A DNA stretch of 34,679 nt from Thermoleophilia bacterium (lineage in GTDB: Bacteria; Actinomycetota; Thermoleophilia; Gaiellales; Gaiellaceae). The stretch spans positions 1-34,679 of the forward strand of contig JADGPE010000021.1 in assembly GCA_017882605.1 (NCBI GenBank), given 5' to 3'. The notes under the pieces are model-generated. The model saw only the letters and a list, made by a program, of their open reading frames with translations. It had not been told where the DNA came from and searched no databases. Each line of letters begins with the position of its first letter. The stretch's first letter is position 1. The position numbers were made by a program, and so were the translations under genes. Below, piece by piece: positions 7,132 through 15,694 of the stretch.

Positions 7132-8313
7132 CTATCCCCCGCCGCCGAACAGGTCATTCCGGAGCCCGAAGTACATCAGCACCGCGAAGAGCGTGAGCCC
7201 GATCACGCTGTAGCGCATGTAGACGGCCTGCGCGAAAGTGCGCCCACGCACCTTTTCGGCCAGCGCCATCACGATGTGGCCGCCGTCGAGGGGCAGCACC
7301 GGTAGCAGGTTCAGGAGGCCGAGCGCGAGGCTGACGAGCCCGAGCACGAACAGGAAGTCGCGGAGGCCTTGCCGCCAAGCCTGGGCGGAGACGCGGACGA
7401 TCCCGACCGAGCTCGAGACCTGGTTGGTGCCGCGCCCGGTTGCGAGATGTCCGATTCCACGCACGGTCTCGGAGGTGATCGACCAGGTCAATCGCACCGC
7501 GTCGCCTGTAGCCGCCGGGACGGACTCACCGGGGCCGGTGCGTGACTCGATCGCGATCCCGATCCGATACGCGCCGCCCGTCAGCTTCGCGCGCACGGGA
7601 CCGATCGTCACACGGTGCCCGTTCCGGAGCACGAGCAAGCGGAACGGGCGTCCGTCCGTCGCCCTGATCCGTACCGGAATCTGCTTCGGCGTGACCTCGA
7701 CGCCGGCGACACGCAGCACCTGGTCGCCTGCGCGCAGGCCGGACGCGGCGGCAGGCGTGCCCGAGACGACGCGGCCGATCACGTTCGTGTCGCGTGTGGA
7801 GGCGACCAAGAAGAGCACCGCAAACAGTACGAGGGCGAAGACGAGGTTCACGGCGGGACCGGCGGCGATCGCGACGAGTCGCCGCCACGTTGCCTGCCGC
7901 CAGTAGGCGTCCGGTGCGAGCGCCCACTCGAGCTCCTGCCACATCCGCGACTTGCCGACATGCGGGCGCAGCTCGTCGAGAGCCGCGCGGGCCGCGTCGT
8001 CGTCGCCCTGCTCGAGGGCGTGGTCGAGCCGTGCCAGCTCGGCCCGCAAGCGCTCGCGTGCCTGTGGCTGCAGGCTCGCCGCGAGGTCGCCCGGAGACGG
8101 GCGATTCATGCCGGGGATCTTCACGTAGCCGCCGAGCGGGATCGAGCCGATGCCGTACTCGACGCCCCCGCGCACCGTTTTCGCGATCGGTGGCCCGAAG
8201 CCGATGTAGAACTTCCGTGGCGTCATGCCGACAGCGCGCGCCGCGAAGAAGTGCCCCGCCTCGTGGATCATCACGAGCACCGCCAGCCCGAAGATCGCGG
8301 CGACTAGGCCCAT
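7132..8313 (-). CDS. rseP: RseP-type site-2 intramembrane metalloprotease (M50)
   Basis: The 393-residue membrane protease has the zinc motif HEAGH at residues 17-21 in the first membrane segment. The third metal ligand lies in LPLDGGH (342-344 is LDG) in the C-terminal membrane segment. A PDZ domain lies at about 178-255, and hydrophobic segments at about 1-16, 147-171, 318-340 and 366-384. Such enzymes cut anti-sigma factors and remnant signal peptides within the membrane. An Arg/Glu/Ala-rich stretch of about 70 residues (71-140) between GGYVKI and the second membrane segment is longer than usual. The gene overlaps the dxr stop by ten bases, and the order dxr-rseP-ispG is a well known bacterial arrangement. 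Confidence 0.93.
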   Translation of the reverse strand: MGLVAAIFGLAVLVMIHEAGHFFAARAVGMTPRKFYIGFGPPIAKTVRGGVEYGIGSIPLGGYVKIPGMNRPSPGDLAASLQPQARERLRAELARLDHALEQGDDDAARAALDELRPHVGKSRMWQELEWALAPDAYWRQATWRRLVAIAAGPAVNLVFALVLFAVLFLVASTRDTNVIGRVVSGTPAAASGLRAGDQVLRVAGVEVTPKQIPVRIRATDGRPFRLLVLRNGHRVTIGPVRAKLTGGAYRIGIAIESRTGPGESVPAATGDAVRLTWSITSETVRGIGHLATGRGTNQVSSSVGIVRVSAQAWRQGLRDFLFVLGLVSLALGLLNLLPVLPLDGGHIVMALAEKVRGRTFAQAVYMRYSVIGLTLFAVLMYFGLRNDLFGGGG

Positions 8314-9416
8314 TCTCGCTCCACCGCCGGCACAGCCGGCGCCTTCGGTCCCCGTGCGGCTCCGTCGAGCCTACGTCGCATTGCGTCCTCGACCAGGTCG
8401 CGCGCCCGCTGATCTGCCTGGCGCAGCTCGTCGAGGTCGTGGGCGGGTGCCCCGTCGACGCGCTCGAGCGCGCTCTCGACCAGCGCCGAGATGTCGAGGA
8501 ACCCGATGCCGCCGTCGAGAAACGCGGCGACCGCGATCTCGTTGGCGGCGTTGTAGGCGCACGGATACGTGCCGCCGCGCTCACCCGCCTCTCGTGCCAA
8601 GGCGAGCATGCGGAACGTCTCGACGTCCGGCTCGAAGAACTCGAGGGGCGCCGCGGTGAGGTCCAGCGACGGGATCGGCGTCGCGGCGCGGTCGGGGTAC
8701 GTGAGTGCGAATGAGATCGGAACGCGCATGTCGGGATAGCCGAGATGTGCGATCGAGGCGCCGTCGCGGAGCCGCACGACACCGTGCACGATCGAGGTCG
8801 GGTGCACCACGACCTCGATCTGCTCGTACGGCACGGCGAAGAGGAAGTGTGCCTCGATCACTTCGAGGCCTTTGTTGGCGAGTGTCGCGGAGTCGATCGT
8901 GATCTTGGCGCCCATCGTCCATGTGGGATGCGCGAGCGCCTGCGCCGCCGTCACCTCCGCGAGCTCGTCGCGCGTGCGGCCACGGAAAGGCCCACCGCTC
9001 GCCGTCAGCACGAGGCTCTCGGGCGCACCGAGCTGGGCGCATTGGAAGAGCGCCGAGTGCTCGCTGTCGACGGGGATCACGAGCCCTCCTCCTCGCTCGC
9101 GCGCAGCGAGTGCGAGCTCACCGGCGGCAACGAGGCTCTCCTTGTTCGCGAGCGCGAGCGTCACGCCGTGCTCGAGCGCCCAGATGGTCGCCGGCAGCCC
9201 TGCGAAGCCGAGCGTCGCATTGAGGACGACGTCGGGCCGCGCCCGCTCGAGCAGCGTCGTTGGATCGCCGCCGACCTGGGTCAGCGGAGCGAGACCGTCG
9301 ATCGGCGTCGAACCGGAGGTTGCGGCCACGAGCTCCAGGCCTGGATTTGCCCCGATCACCTCGAGCGCCTGGCGGCCGATCGAGCCGGTTGCGCCCAGTA
9401 GGGCGACGCGCGTCAT
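8304..9416 (-). CDS. dxr: 1-Deoxy-D-xylulose-5-phosphate reductoisomerase
   Basis: Dxr turns DXP into MEP, the committed step of the MEP pathway. From ATG 9416 the protein is 370 residues. The NADPH-binding GATGSIG lies at 8-14 and NKES at 91-94. The metal site is DSEH (Asp117, Glu119), the flexible SGGPF loop lies at 140-144, His163 is in HPTW, and the motif NKGLEVIEAH covers 181-190. All catalytic residues are present. Upstream in-frame sequence to 9521 covers palindromic repeats and is not family-like, so 9416 is the likely start. The last residues (GPKAPAVPAVEREWA) are encoded by a double-hairpin repeat (8326-8372), a tail of unlikely functional importance. Confidence 0.96.
   Translation of the reverse strand: MTRVALLGATGSIGRQALEVIGANPGLELVAATSGSTPIDGLAPLTQVGGDPTTLLERARPDVVLNATLGFAGLPATIWALEHGVTLALANKESLVAAGELALAARERGGGLVIPVDSEHSALFQCAQLGAPESLVLTASGGPFRGRTRDELAEVTAAQALAHPTWTMGAKITIDSATLANKGLEVIEAHFLFAVPYEQIEVVVHPTSIVHGVVRLRDGASIAHLGYPDMRVPISFALTYPDRAATPIPSLDLTAAPLEFFEPDVETFRMLALAREAGERGGTYPCAYNAANEIAVAAFLDGGIGFLDISALVESALERVDGAPAHDLDELRQADQRARDLVEDAMRRRLDGAARGPKAPAVPAVEREWA
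8326..8372. repeat. Double-hairpin repeat, copy 1 (3' end of dxr)
   Basis: GCCGGC-ACA-GCCGGC (8326-8340) is followed after 17 bases by the hairpin GGCTC-CGTC-GAGCC (8358-8371). The same two hairpins, with a 16-base spacer and a 16-base identical right end, occur at 15638-15683 in lspA. This looks like a dispersed REP-like element that has settled in the end of a coding region. Confidence 0.55.
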
Positions 9417-9472
9417 CCCAACAGTGTGCCCGTAGCCGAATCCGCTCGGGACAGTCCTCCTCGAGCCACGGC

Positions 9473-9487
9473 CGGTGTCAGACACCG
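9473..9487. repeat. Palindrome CGGTGTC-A-GACACCG, copy 1
   Basis: A perfect 7-bp inverted repeat around a single central A, in the 149-base gap between cdsA and dxr. The identical 15-mer recurs 67 bases further on. It resembles small REP-like palindromes rather than a terminator. Confidence 0.65.
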
Positions 9488-9539
9488 CGTACAGACGCGA
9501 ACAACTTGTCCACAGTCCCACCGCCTACCGGCCCGTGGG

Positions 9540-9554
9540 CGGTGTCAGACACCG
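9540..9554. repeat. Palindrome CGGTGTC-A-GACACCG, copy 2
   Basis: Identical to the 15-mer at 9473-9487, placed 12 bases past the cdsA stop codon. The two palindromes bracket a 52-base stretch that also has a lone TTGTCCACA (9506-9514). Confidence 0.65.
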
Positions 9555-9565
9555 ATACCGGAGTG

Positions 9566-10357
9566 TTACGAGAAAGCCAAGATCGTGAAATAGGCGGCCG
9601 GAGCGGCGAAGAGCAGGGCGTCGATCCGGTCCAGCATCCCGCCGTGGCCGCCCAGCAGCGTGCCGGTGTCCTTCACGTCCATGTCGCGCTTCAGGAGCGA
9701 CTCGAACAGGTCCCCGAGCGGTGCGGCGACCGCGAGCACGACCCCGAGGACGATCGACTGCCCGATCGTCAGGAAGTGCTGCTTGTAGAGCGCAACGAAG
9801 GCGACGAAGATGGTTGCGGCGGTCCCGAAGACGAGCCCCTCCCAGGTCTTCCCCGGTGAGGTGTGCGGCGCCAGCTTGTGCCGGCCGAGGAGACGGCCGC
9901 CGAAGTAGGCCAGCGAGTCGCCCGCCCAGACCGCGACGAGCACGGTGACGACGGCGAGCCGCCCGTGGTCGGGAATCTCACGCAACAGGATCAGGAAGCC
10001 GAGGCCGAGTCCGATCCACACGACGCCCATGACAGTGCCGCTGATCGCGATCGTCGCCGCCTGGCGTGCCTCCGAGATCGCCTTCAGGAGAAACGCGAGC
10101 GCGAAGGTCGAGAGCGCACCGCCGACCATCCAGTCCATCCCCGACAGCTCCGCACCGACCAGCGCGAGCGCAGCGCCGATATATCCGGCGAGGGCGAGCG
10201 GGGCGAGCGGGCGCGCAAGCAACCAGAACTCGTGCAGTGCCACGCCTGCGCAGAACATGACGAGCGCGAACACCCACCAGCCGCCGAGGTACACCGCACC
10301 GAGCACGACCGGCAGCAGCGCGAGCGCGACGACGATGCGAGACCAGAAGGAGCTCAT
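9566..10357 (-). CDS. cdsA: Phosphatidate cytidylyltransferase
   Basis: CdsA makes CDP-diacylglycerol from phosphatidate and CTP at the membrane, the branch point of phospholipid synthesis. The 263-residue protein has about seven hydrophobic segments. Near the C-terminus is the CDP-DAG synthase signature, SLLKRDMDVKDTGTLLGGHG with MLDRID following, where the K-R, K-D, HGG and DR residues are all conserved. The segment SPGKTWEGL in the middle is also typical. It overlaps the uppS stop by four bases (ATGA), so the two are translationally coupled. A 149-base gap with two palindromes separates it from dxr downstream. Confidence 0.95.
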   Translation of the reverse strand: MSSFWSRIVVALALLPVVLGAVYLGGWWVFALVMFCAGVALHEFWLLARPLAPLALAGYIGAALALVGAELSGMDWMVGGALSTFALAFLLKAISEARQAATIAISGTVMGVVWIGLGLGFLILLREIPDHGRLAVVTVLVAVWAGDSLAYFGGRLLGRHKLAPHTSPGKTWEGLVFGTAATIFVAFVALYKQHFLTIGQSIVLGVVLAVAAPLGDLFESLLKRDMDVKDTGTLLGGHGGMLDRIDALLFAAPAAYFTILAFS

Positions 10358-11103
10358 CTGCCGCCGAATCTTCGACGGCGCGACGCATAGTCCGCCAGCG
10401 CCGAACGCAGATCGCGCTCGTCGAAGTCCGGCCAGAGCTTGTCGACGAACACGAGCTCCGAGTAGGCGAGCTGCCAGAGCAGGAAGTTCGAGACCCGCAC
10501 CTCGCCGCTCGTGCGGATCAGAAGATCGGGGTCGGGCAGCTCGGGCGCGTAGAGGTTCGCGGCGAACACGTTCTCGTCGATCTCGGCTGCGTCGACACCG
10601 CTCTCGACGATCCGACGCGCCGCTTCGACGAGCTCCGCGCGCCCGCCGTAGTCGAACGCGACCCAGAGATTGATGCGGGTGTTCAGCTCGGTGCGGTCCT
10701 CCATCGCCGCCATCCGCTGCTGCAGCGTCTCGGGAGCACGATCGCGTCGGCCGATGAAGCGCACGCGCACGCCCTGCTCGGCGAGATCAGGCAACTCGCG
10801 CTCGATCGTCTCGGCGAAGATCTCCATCAGCGCGTCGACCTCGTCCTGCGGCCGCGACCAGTTCTCGGTGGAGAACGCGAAGACCGACAGGTCGTGGACG
10901 CCGATGTCGATCGAGGCCTCGACGATCCGCCGCACGGTGCGCGCGCCGGCCCTGTGCCCTGCTGCGGTCGGCAGGCCCCGGCGCTTCGCCCACCGGCCGT
11001 TGCCGTCGAGGATGATCGCGACGGAGCTCGCGACCTCGGGCAGGGCCTGCTCCGGCAGCGACCGGATGCGAGCGAGGGTCCTGATGCGGGCGAGCAGCCT
11101 CAC
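10354..11103 (-). CDS. uppS: Isoprenyl (undecaprenyl/decaprenyl) diphosphate synthase
   Basis: This cis-prenyltransferase makes the long polyprenyl diphosphate used as lipid carrier for peptidoglycan. The 249-residue protein has the catalytic ILDGNGRWAKRRGLP (Asp33), HRAG (about 51-54), FAFSTENWSRP, and the C-terminal LLIRTSGEVRVSNFLLWQLA with ELVF. The first 25 residues are a poorly conserved basic extension, which may be real or due to a start further in. GTG 11103 lies eight bases after the frr stop. The chain length of the product (C50 or C55) cannot be read from sequence. Confidence 0.95.
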   Translation of the reverse strand: MRLLARIRTLARIRSLPEQALPEVASSVAIILDGNGRWAKRRGLPTAAGHRAGARTVRRIVEASIDIGVHDLSVFAFSTENWSRPQDEVDALMEIFAETIERELPDLAEQGVRVRFIGRRDRAPETLQQRMAAMEDRTELNTRINLWVAFDYGGRAELVEAARRIVESGVDAAEIDENVFAANLYAPELPDPDLLIRTSGEVRVSNFLLWQLAYSELVFVDKLWPDFDERDLRSALADYASRRRRFGGR

Positions 11104-11111
11104 GGAGGTCG

Positions 11112-11669
11112 TCAGACCTCCATGATCTCGGCCTCTTTGCGCTTCAACAGCTCGTCGATCCTCGTCGTGTGCTCGTCGGTGAGCTTCTGCACCCGGCTCT
11201 CTGCAGCCCGCTCCTCGTCGTCGCCGACGTCACCGTTCTTGACGAGATCCCCGAGGTGCTTGATCGCGTCCCGGCGCACGTTGCGCACGGCGACGCGTCC
11301 CTCCTCGGCCATCTGCTTCACAAGCTTGACGAGCTCCTTCCGGCGTTCCTCGGTCAGCTGCGGGATCGGCAGGCGAATCAGCTTCCCGTCGTTCGACGGC
11401 GTCAGGCCGAGGTCGGACTCGAGGATCGTCTTCTCGATCTGCTTGATCGACGTCGGGTCGAACGGCTGGATCGTCAACATTCGAGGTTCCGGTGAGTTGA
11501 TCGTCGCCAGATTCTTTAGCGGCGTCGGCGTGCCGTAGTAGTCGATCGTGATCCGGTCGAGCAGGGCGGGGGCCGCGCGGCCCGTGCGCACCGAGTTGAA
11601 ATGATCGTGCGTCGCCTCGACCGACTTGTCCATTCGTTCTTGCGCATCGCCGATGAAGTTCTCGATCAC
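11112..11669 (-). CDS. frr: Ribosome recycling factor
   Basis: The 185-residue protein splits post-termination ribosomes together with EF-G. It has the usual length and a two-domain pattern. A three-helix bundle is formed by the N-terminal [20 protein letters not shown] helix and the C-terminal helices ([20 protein letters not shown] onward). The small beta domain has [20 protein letters not shown] and [20 protein letters not shown]. The GTG start overlaps the pyrH stop by four bases. The order pyrH-frr-uppS-cdsA-dxr-rseP is strongly conserved in bacteria, which supports the call. Confidence 0.97.
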   Translation of the reverse strand: MIENFIGDAQERMDKSVEATHDHFNSVRTGRAAPALLDRITIDYYGTPTPLKNLATINSPEPRMLTIQPFDPTSIKQIEKTILESDLGLTPSNDGKLIRLPIPQLTEERRKELVKLVKQMAEEGRVAVRNVRRDAIKHLGDLVKNGDVGDDEERAAESRVQKLTDEHTTRIDELLKRKEAEIMEV

Positions 11670-12394
11670 CGTGCGTCTCCTTCGGGTGTAGAGATGATGG
11701 TGCCTACACGCTCCCCTTCCACCACTCTGCCAATGGTGCCCGGCGCGAGCTCGAAGACGTGGATCGGGAGGCGATTGTCCATGCAGAGCGAGAGAGCAGT
11801 CGTGTCCATCACTTTCAATCCTCGCTCGATCGCCTGCAAGTGCGTCAGCTCGGGGATCAGCTTGGCGTTCGGGCTCTCACGGGGATCGCCGTCCAGCACA
11901 CCCTCCACTCCGTGCTTCGCCATCAGGATCGCCTCCGCGCCGATCTCGAGCGCCCGCAACGCCGCAGCGGTGTCGGTGGTGAAGTACGGGTTGCCGGTGC
12001 CCGCGGCGAAGATGACGACGCGGCCCTTCTCGAGATGCCGCACGGCGCGGCGGCGGATGTACGGCTCTGCCACTTCCTGCACGTGGATCGCCGAGAGCAC
12101 GCGGGTGTCCGCGCCGTTGCGCTCGAGCGCTTCCTGCACGGCGAGCGAATTCAGCACCGTGGCGAGCATGCCCATGTAGTCGCCGGTCGCCCGGTCGATC
12201 CCCTGCGCCGCCGCCGACATCCCGCGATAGATGTTCCCGCCGCCGATCACGAGCGCGATCTCGAGCCCGCCTGCGCGCACGCGGACGAGCTCGCTCGCGA
12301 GCTCGTCGACCGTGCGTGCGTCGAGGCCGAACTCCCCGGCGCCCATCAGGGCCTCGCCGGAAAGCTTCAGAAGGACGCGCTTAAAGCGTGCCAC
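11666..12394 (-). CDS. pyrH: UMP kinase
   Basis: PyrH phosphorylates UMP to UDP in pyrimidine nucleotide synthesis and is usually a GTP-regulated hexamer. The 242-residue protein belongs to the amino-acid kinase fold. It has the N-terminal [14 protein letters not shown] (nucleotide loop), the glycine-rich IGGGNIYRG, the [19 protein letters not shown] helix, the [20 protein letters not shown] loop and [10 protein letters not shown]-like [10 protein letters not shown] near residue 160. Length is normal. It starts two bases after the tsf stop and overlaps frr by four bases. Confidence 0.97.
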   Translation of the reverse strand: MARFKRVLLKLSGEALMGAGEFGLDARTVDELASELVRVRAGGLEIALVIGGGNIYRGMSAAAQGIDRATGDYMGMLATVLNSLAVQEALERNGADTRVLSAIHVQEVAEPYIRRRAVRHLEKGRVVIFAAGTGNPYFTTDTAAALRALEIGAEAILMAKHGVEGVLDGDPRESPNAKLIPELTHLQAIERGLKVMDTTALSLCMDNRLPIHVFELAPGTIGRVVEGERVGTIISTPEGDAR

Positions 12395-12396
12395 TC

Positions 12397-13191
12397 CTAC
12401 GAGACTGCGTACCAGGCGTAGTCGAGGAGCTCGATGCCGCGCTCCTTCAGGTATTGCGCGACAGCGCCGGTCGCCTCGTCCGCGCGGTACCAGGTCTGCT
12501 CGGTCAGGACCGACTCGCCGAAGAACTTCTTGTTCAGCTGGCCCTCGACGATCTTCTCGCGGACGTTCTCCGGCTTCGAGAGCACTTCGTCAGATTTGGA
12601 GAGAATCTCGCGCTCGGCGTCGACGAGCTCCTGCGGGATCTCGGCTCGCGTGCCGTACGTCGGACGGGCGAACGTGAGGTGCAACGCGAGACTGCGCGCG
12701 GCAGCCGGGTCGCCGCCCTTCGTCCGCACGATCGCGCCCACCTTGTTCGCGGGCGAGTGCACGTAGAAGGTCAAGTGCTCGTCGGTCGACGCCTCCATGC
12801 GCTTCGCCCCGACGACCTGGATGTTCTCCCCGAGCTTCGCCGCGAGTGCGACTCGCTCATCCTCGAGTGACGCCGCGTCGCCGCCGTCGAACACCGTCTT
12901 CAGGAGCTTCTCGGCGTAGGCGAGGAAGTCCTCGTTGTTCGAGACGGGCTCGGTCTCGCAGCCGATGGCGGCGATCGCGCCGACGTTGTCGCGCACCATC
13001 ACGCCGACCTTGCCCTCGCTCGTGGCGCGATCCGCGCGCTTGGCGGCCGACGCCATCCCTTTCTCGCGCAGGAGCTTGACGGCCTCGTCGAAATCGCCGT
13101 CGGTCTCCTGCAGCGCGCGCTTGCACTCCATCATCCCGGCGCTCGTCGCGTCGCGAAGCTCCTTGACCATCGCTGCTGTGACCTCGGTCAT
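12397..13191 (-). CDS. tsf: Elongation factor Ts
   Basis: EF-Ts exchanges GDP for GTP on EF-Tu. From ATG 13191 the protein is 264 residues. The UBA-like N-terminus has [20 protein letters not shown], the family signature, and the core has [14 protein letters not shown] in place of the more common NCETDFVA form. The dimerisation and C-terminal parts ([33 protein letters not shown]) are typical. The start overlaps the rpsB stop by four bases, so the pair is translationally coupled. Longer in-frame reading upstream would run through the rpsB tail and is not real. Confidence 0.96.
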   Translation of the reverse strand: MTEVTAAMVKELRDATSAGMMECKRALQETDGDFDEAVKLLREKGMASAAKRADRATSEGKVGVMVRDNVGAIAAIGCETEPVSNNEDFLAYAEKLLKTVFDGGDAASLEDERVALAAKLGENIQVVGAKRMEASTDEHLTFYVHSPANKVGAIVRTKGGDPAAARSLALHLTFARPTYGTRAEIPQELVDAEREILSKSDEVLSKPENVREKIVEGQLNKKFFGESVLTEQTWYRADEATGAVAQYLKERGIELLDYAWYAVS

Positions 13192-14048
13192 TCGCCGGTC
13201 TCCCCCGCGCTCGTTTCCGGCGCGGCCACGGTCGGCTCCTCGACCACCGGTGTCTCGGCGGCAGCCGGCGCCTCGACGGCAGCCGGCGCCTCCTCGGCCG
13301 CGGGCACCTCGGCAGCGGGCTCCTCGGGCTTGCCGTTCTTCGCGCCCTGCAGCTCTGCGGCCGTCACCTTGCGCTTGCCGGCCTCGATGCCGTCGGCGAG
13401 CGCCTTGATCACGAGATGGCACGAGCGAATGGCGTCGTCGTTGCCCGGGATCACGTAGTCGGCCTCGTCAGGATCGCAGTTCGTGTCGACGAGGGCGATC
13501 ACCGGCAGGTTGAGGCGCTTGGCCTCACGCACCGCGAGCTGCTCCTTGCGGAGGTCGACGATGAAGATCGCGTCCGGCTGGCGGCGCATGTCGGCAACGC
13601 CACCAAGGTTGGACTCGAGCTTCTCGAGCTCCGCCTCCATCGAGATCCGCTCCTTCGCAGGCAACAGGTCGAGCTGGGCCTCGGTCTTGAGCGCCCGCAG
13701 CTCGTGCAGTCGCTGGATCCGGTCGGAGATCGTGCGCCAGTTGGTCAGCAGCCCGCCGAGCCAGCGATTGTTGACGTACGGCATGCCGACGCGCCGCGCC
13801 TCGTCCCGTACCGAGTCCTGGGCCTGCTTCTTGGTGCCAACGAAGAGCACCGAGCCGTTCCGCTCAGCGATCGCCTTGGCGAAGTTGTATGCCTCGTCCA
13901 GGAGGTCCTGCGTCTGGGTGAGGTCGATGATGTAGATGCCCCCGCGCTCGGTGAAGATGAAGCGCTTCATCTTCGGGTTCCAGCGGCGGGTCTGATGACC
14001 GAAATGGACGCCGGCCTCCAGCAATTCCTTCATGGAAACGACGGGCAT
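13188..14048 (-). CDS. rpsB: 30S ribosomal protein S2
   Basis: From ATG 14048 the protein is 286 residues and starts with [20 protein letters not shown], the S2 signature. It continues with [12 protein letters not shown], the [14 protein letters not shown] coiled-coil hairpin and [26 protein letters not shown] clear ribosome site (GAAAGGGG) lies just before the ATG, which fixes the start. About 50 C-terminal residues form an Ala/Pro/Glu-rich repetitive tail not needed by the S2 fold. It is likely the first gene of the rpsB-tsf-pyrH-frr run. The 150 bases upstream hold its leader, with a possible TACCAT -10 box at 14170-14175 but no convincing -35. Confidence 0.97.
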   Translation of the reverse strand: MPVVSMKELLEAGVHFGHQTRRWNPKMKRFIFTERGGIYIIDLTQTQDLLDEAYNFAKAIAERNGSVLFVGTKKQAQDSVRDEARRVGMPYVNNRWLGGLLTNWRTISDRIQRLHELRALKTEAQLDLLPAKERISMEAELEKLESNLGGVADMRRQPDAIFIVDLRKEQLAVREAKRLNLPVIALVDTNCDPDEADYVIPGNDDAIRSCHLVIKALADGIEAGKRKVTAAELQGAKNGKPEEPAAEVPAAEEAPAAVEAPAAAETPVVEEPTVAAPETSAGETGE

Positions 14049-14198
14049 GTGAGCCCCTTTCTGCGGTTTGAGTTGCGAAACTCCGGCGAGGTCGCGGTGG
14101 AAGCCGGATGAGCTCCGGCCACCGTCCACCGAGGGGGTTCCCGCCGGTCGAGGGAACGTTGGACACCGCATGGTACCCGTGGTCACGACCCGCCGGTG

Positions 14199-15071
14199 TC
14201 AGCGCCAGGCCGAGCGGCCGTGCTCCAGGAACACAGCGAGGTCGGCCGGAAGCTCGGACCTCGTCTCGATTCGCTCGCCCGAGACCGGATGCGGGAACGA
14301 AAGCTCGGACGCGTGCAGGAACTGGCGGCCGAGCCCCGGCTCCAGGACGCCGTAGGTCGGGTCGCCCACGACCGGCAGGTCGACTGCTGCGAGGTGGACG
14401 CGGATCTGGTGCATCCGCCCGGTCTCGAGCGTGACGCTCAGGAGCGCATGGTCGGGCAAGAGCTCGAGCACCTCGAAATGCGTGATCGCCTCTCGTGTCG
14501 ACTCGCTGTCGAGCGAGATTCGCGTCGCGTCGCCGCGGTCGCGCCCGATCGGCGCCTCGATCCGGCCGGTGCGCGAACGTGGCCTTCCCTTGACGAGCGC
14601 GGTGTAGGTCCGTTCGAGCGCGTGTTCACGCACGAGCTCGGTCAGAAGCTCGTGGGCCGCCTGTGACCTTGCCACGACCATCAGGCCGGAGGTGTCGCGG
14701 TCGAGCCGGTGCACGATGCCGGGCCGGCGCGGTTCCCCGCCGGCGATCTTCCCGGCGAGGGCATCGACGAGCGTGCCGCTCGCGTGGCCGGCCCCCGGGT
14801 GCACGACGAGCCCGGCCGGCTTGTCGATCACGAGCAGGTGCTCGTCCTCCCACACGATCGCCGGCGCGGCCGGCGGCGCAACGACCGGGACCGGCACGGC
14901 CGCCGGCAGCTCGATCTCCTCCCCACCCTCGAGCCGGAAGCTCTTTGCGCGAGCGACTCCGTCGACGAGCGCACCCGCCTCGACGGCACGCTCGGCGGCA
15001 GCGCGTGACCCGAGCTGTGTCGCGAGGAACCGGTCGAGCCGCTCGCCCGCAGCGCTGTCTGGGACGTTCAC
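14199..15071 (-). CDS. RluA/RluD-family 23S rRNA pseudouridine synthase
   Basis: The 290-residue protein begins with an S4 RNA-binding domain (ERLDRFLATQLGSRAAAERA, residues 10-30, then LVDGVARAKSFRLEGGEEIEL). The catalytic domain has VVHPGAGHASGTLVDAL and the active-site motif HRLDRDTSGLMV, with catalytic Asp124, followed by LETGRMHQIRVHLA and the final HPVSG segment. This is the RluD-type plan, which modifies helix 69 of 23S rRNA in known members, though the exact uridines here are inferred only. Its start overlaps the lspA stop by four bases; the lspA-rluD order is common in bacteria. Confidence 0.93.
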   Translation of the reverse strand: MNVPDSAAGERLDRFLATQLGSRAAAERAVEAGALVDGVARAKSFRLEGGEEIELPAAVPVPVVAPPAAPAIVWEDEHLLVIDKPAGLVVHPGAGHASGTLVDALAGKIAGGEPRRPGIVHRLDRDTSGLMVVARSQAAHELLTELVREHALERTYTALVKGRPRSRTGRIEAPIGRDRGDATRISLDSESTREAITHFEVLELLPDHALLSVTLETGRMHQIRVHLAAVDLPVVGDPTYGVLEPGLGRQFLHASELSFPHPVSGERIETRSELPADLAVFLEHGRSAWR

Positions 15072-15694
15072 CGGGCTGCGACGTCGAGCGTGCGCCTCGG
15101 CGGCTTGGGCGTGCGGTCAGCGGCGATCAGTGCCCCGAGCAGGATCGCGACGCCGACGACGATGAAGCTGTCGGCGAGGTTGAACGCCGGCCACCACTTG
15201 ACGTCGATGAAGTCGGTCACGTGGTGGAGACGGACCCGGTCGACGAGGTTGGACATGCTGCCGCCGATCAACAGGCCGAGCGCCGCCGGGAGCACCGGGT
15301 GACGCGCGCCCGAGCGCGCGAAGAACACAAGCATCCAGATCACGGCGCCCGCGGTCACGACGGTGACGATCGCGGTCGCGCTCGAGAAGAGGCCGAACGC
15401 GATCCCGGAGTTCTGCACGTGATGAATCGAGAGCGGTCCGAGCACGTGCTGCGACTGGTCGAGAGCGAGCGTGCTCGTCACGACGTGCTTCGCGACCTGG
15501 TCGGCCACGACCGCCGCCACCGCAACCGCCGCCAGGCCGCCCCACTGCCACACGCCGGCACCCAGCGGCCGCTCCGCCACCGAGACGGGCTGCAACCCGT
15601 TCGTCGTCGACCCGACCCGAACCTCGGCGCTCCCGGCGCCGGCAAAGCCGGCACCGCCGCTCCTGGCCGGCTCCGTCGAGCCTCCGCCGGTCAC
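15068..15694 (-). CDS. lspA: Lipoprotein signal peptidase (signal peptidase II)
   Basis: LspA cuts signal peptides from prolipoproteins in the membrane. Four hydrophobic segments are present. The catalytic aspartates are Asp152 in MSNLVDRVR and Asp175 in FNLADSFI, and the conserved NSGIAFGL lies near 95-102. From GTG 15694, which overlaps the preceding stop (GTGA), the protein is 208 residues and has about 45 extra N-terminal residues. These include Gly/Ala-rich sequence coded by a double-hairpin repeat (15638-15683). A start at GTG 15580 would give 170 residues, the usual family size, so the first 38 residues may not be made. Confidence 0.93.
   Translation of the reverse strand: MTGGGSTEPARSGGAGFAGAGSAEVRVGSTTNGLQPVSVAERPLGAGVWQWGGLAAVAVAAVVADQVAKHVVTSTLALDQSQHVLGPLSIHHVQNSGIAFGLFSSATAIVTVVTAGAVIWMLVFFARSGARHPVLPAALGLLIGGSMSNLVDRVRLHHVTDFIDVKWWPAFNLADSFIVVGVAILLGALIAADRTPKPPRRTLDVAAR
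15638..15683. repeat. Double-hairpin repeat, copy 2 (5' end of lspA)
   Basis: GCCGGC-AAA-GCCGGC (15638-15652), a 16-base spacer, then GGCTC-CGTC-GAGCC (15669-15682). The right-hand 16 bases are identical to the copy in dxr (8357-8372), and the left hairpin differs by one loop base. Confidence 0.55.

Noticed and set aside
9506-9514. TTGTCCACA, matching the actinobacterial DnaA box
   Set aside because: Only a single box, with no dnaA or dnaN gene and no AT-rich region nearby; too little for an origin or a regulatory claim.
14163-14202. Promoter for rpsB with TACCAT and CTGACA
   Set aside because: The spacing between the two boxes is 21 bases, too long for a standard promoter, so only the -10-like box was mentioned.
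14860-14874. GCCGGC-GCG-GCCGGC inside the RluD-type gene, a possible third copy of the dxr/lspA repeat
   Set aside because: The second hairpin (GGCTC-CGTC-GAGCC) is absent downstream and the residues coded are plain Ala/Pro linker, so it may be chance in GC-rich DNA.
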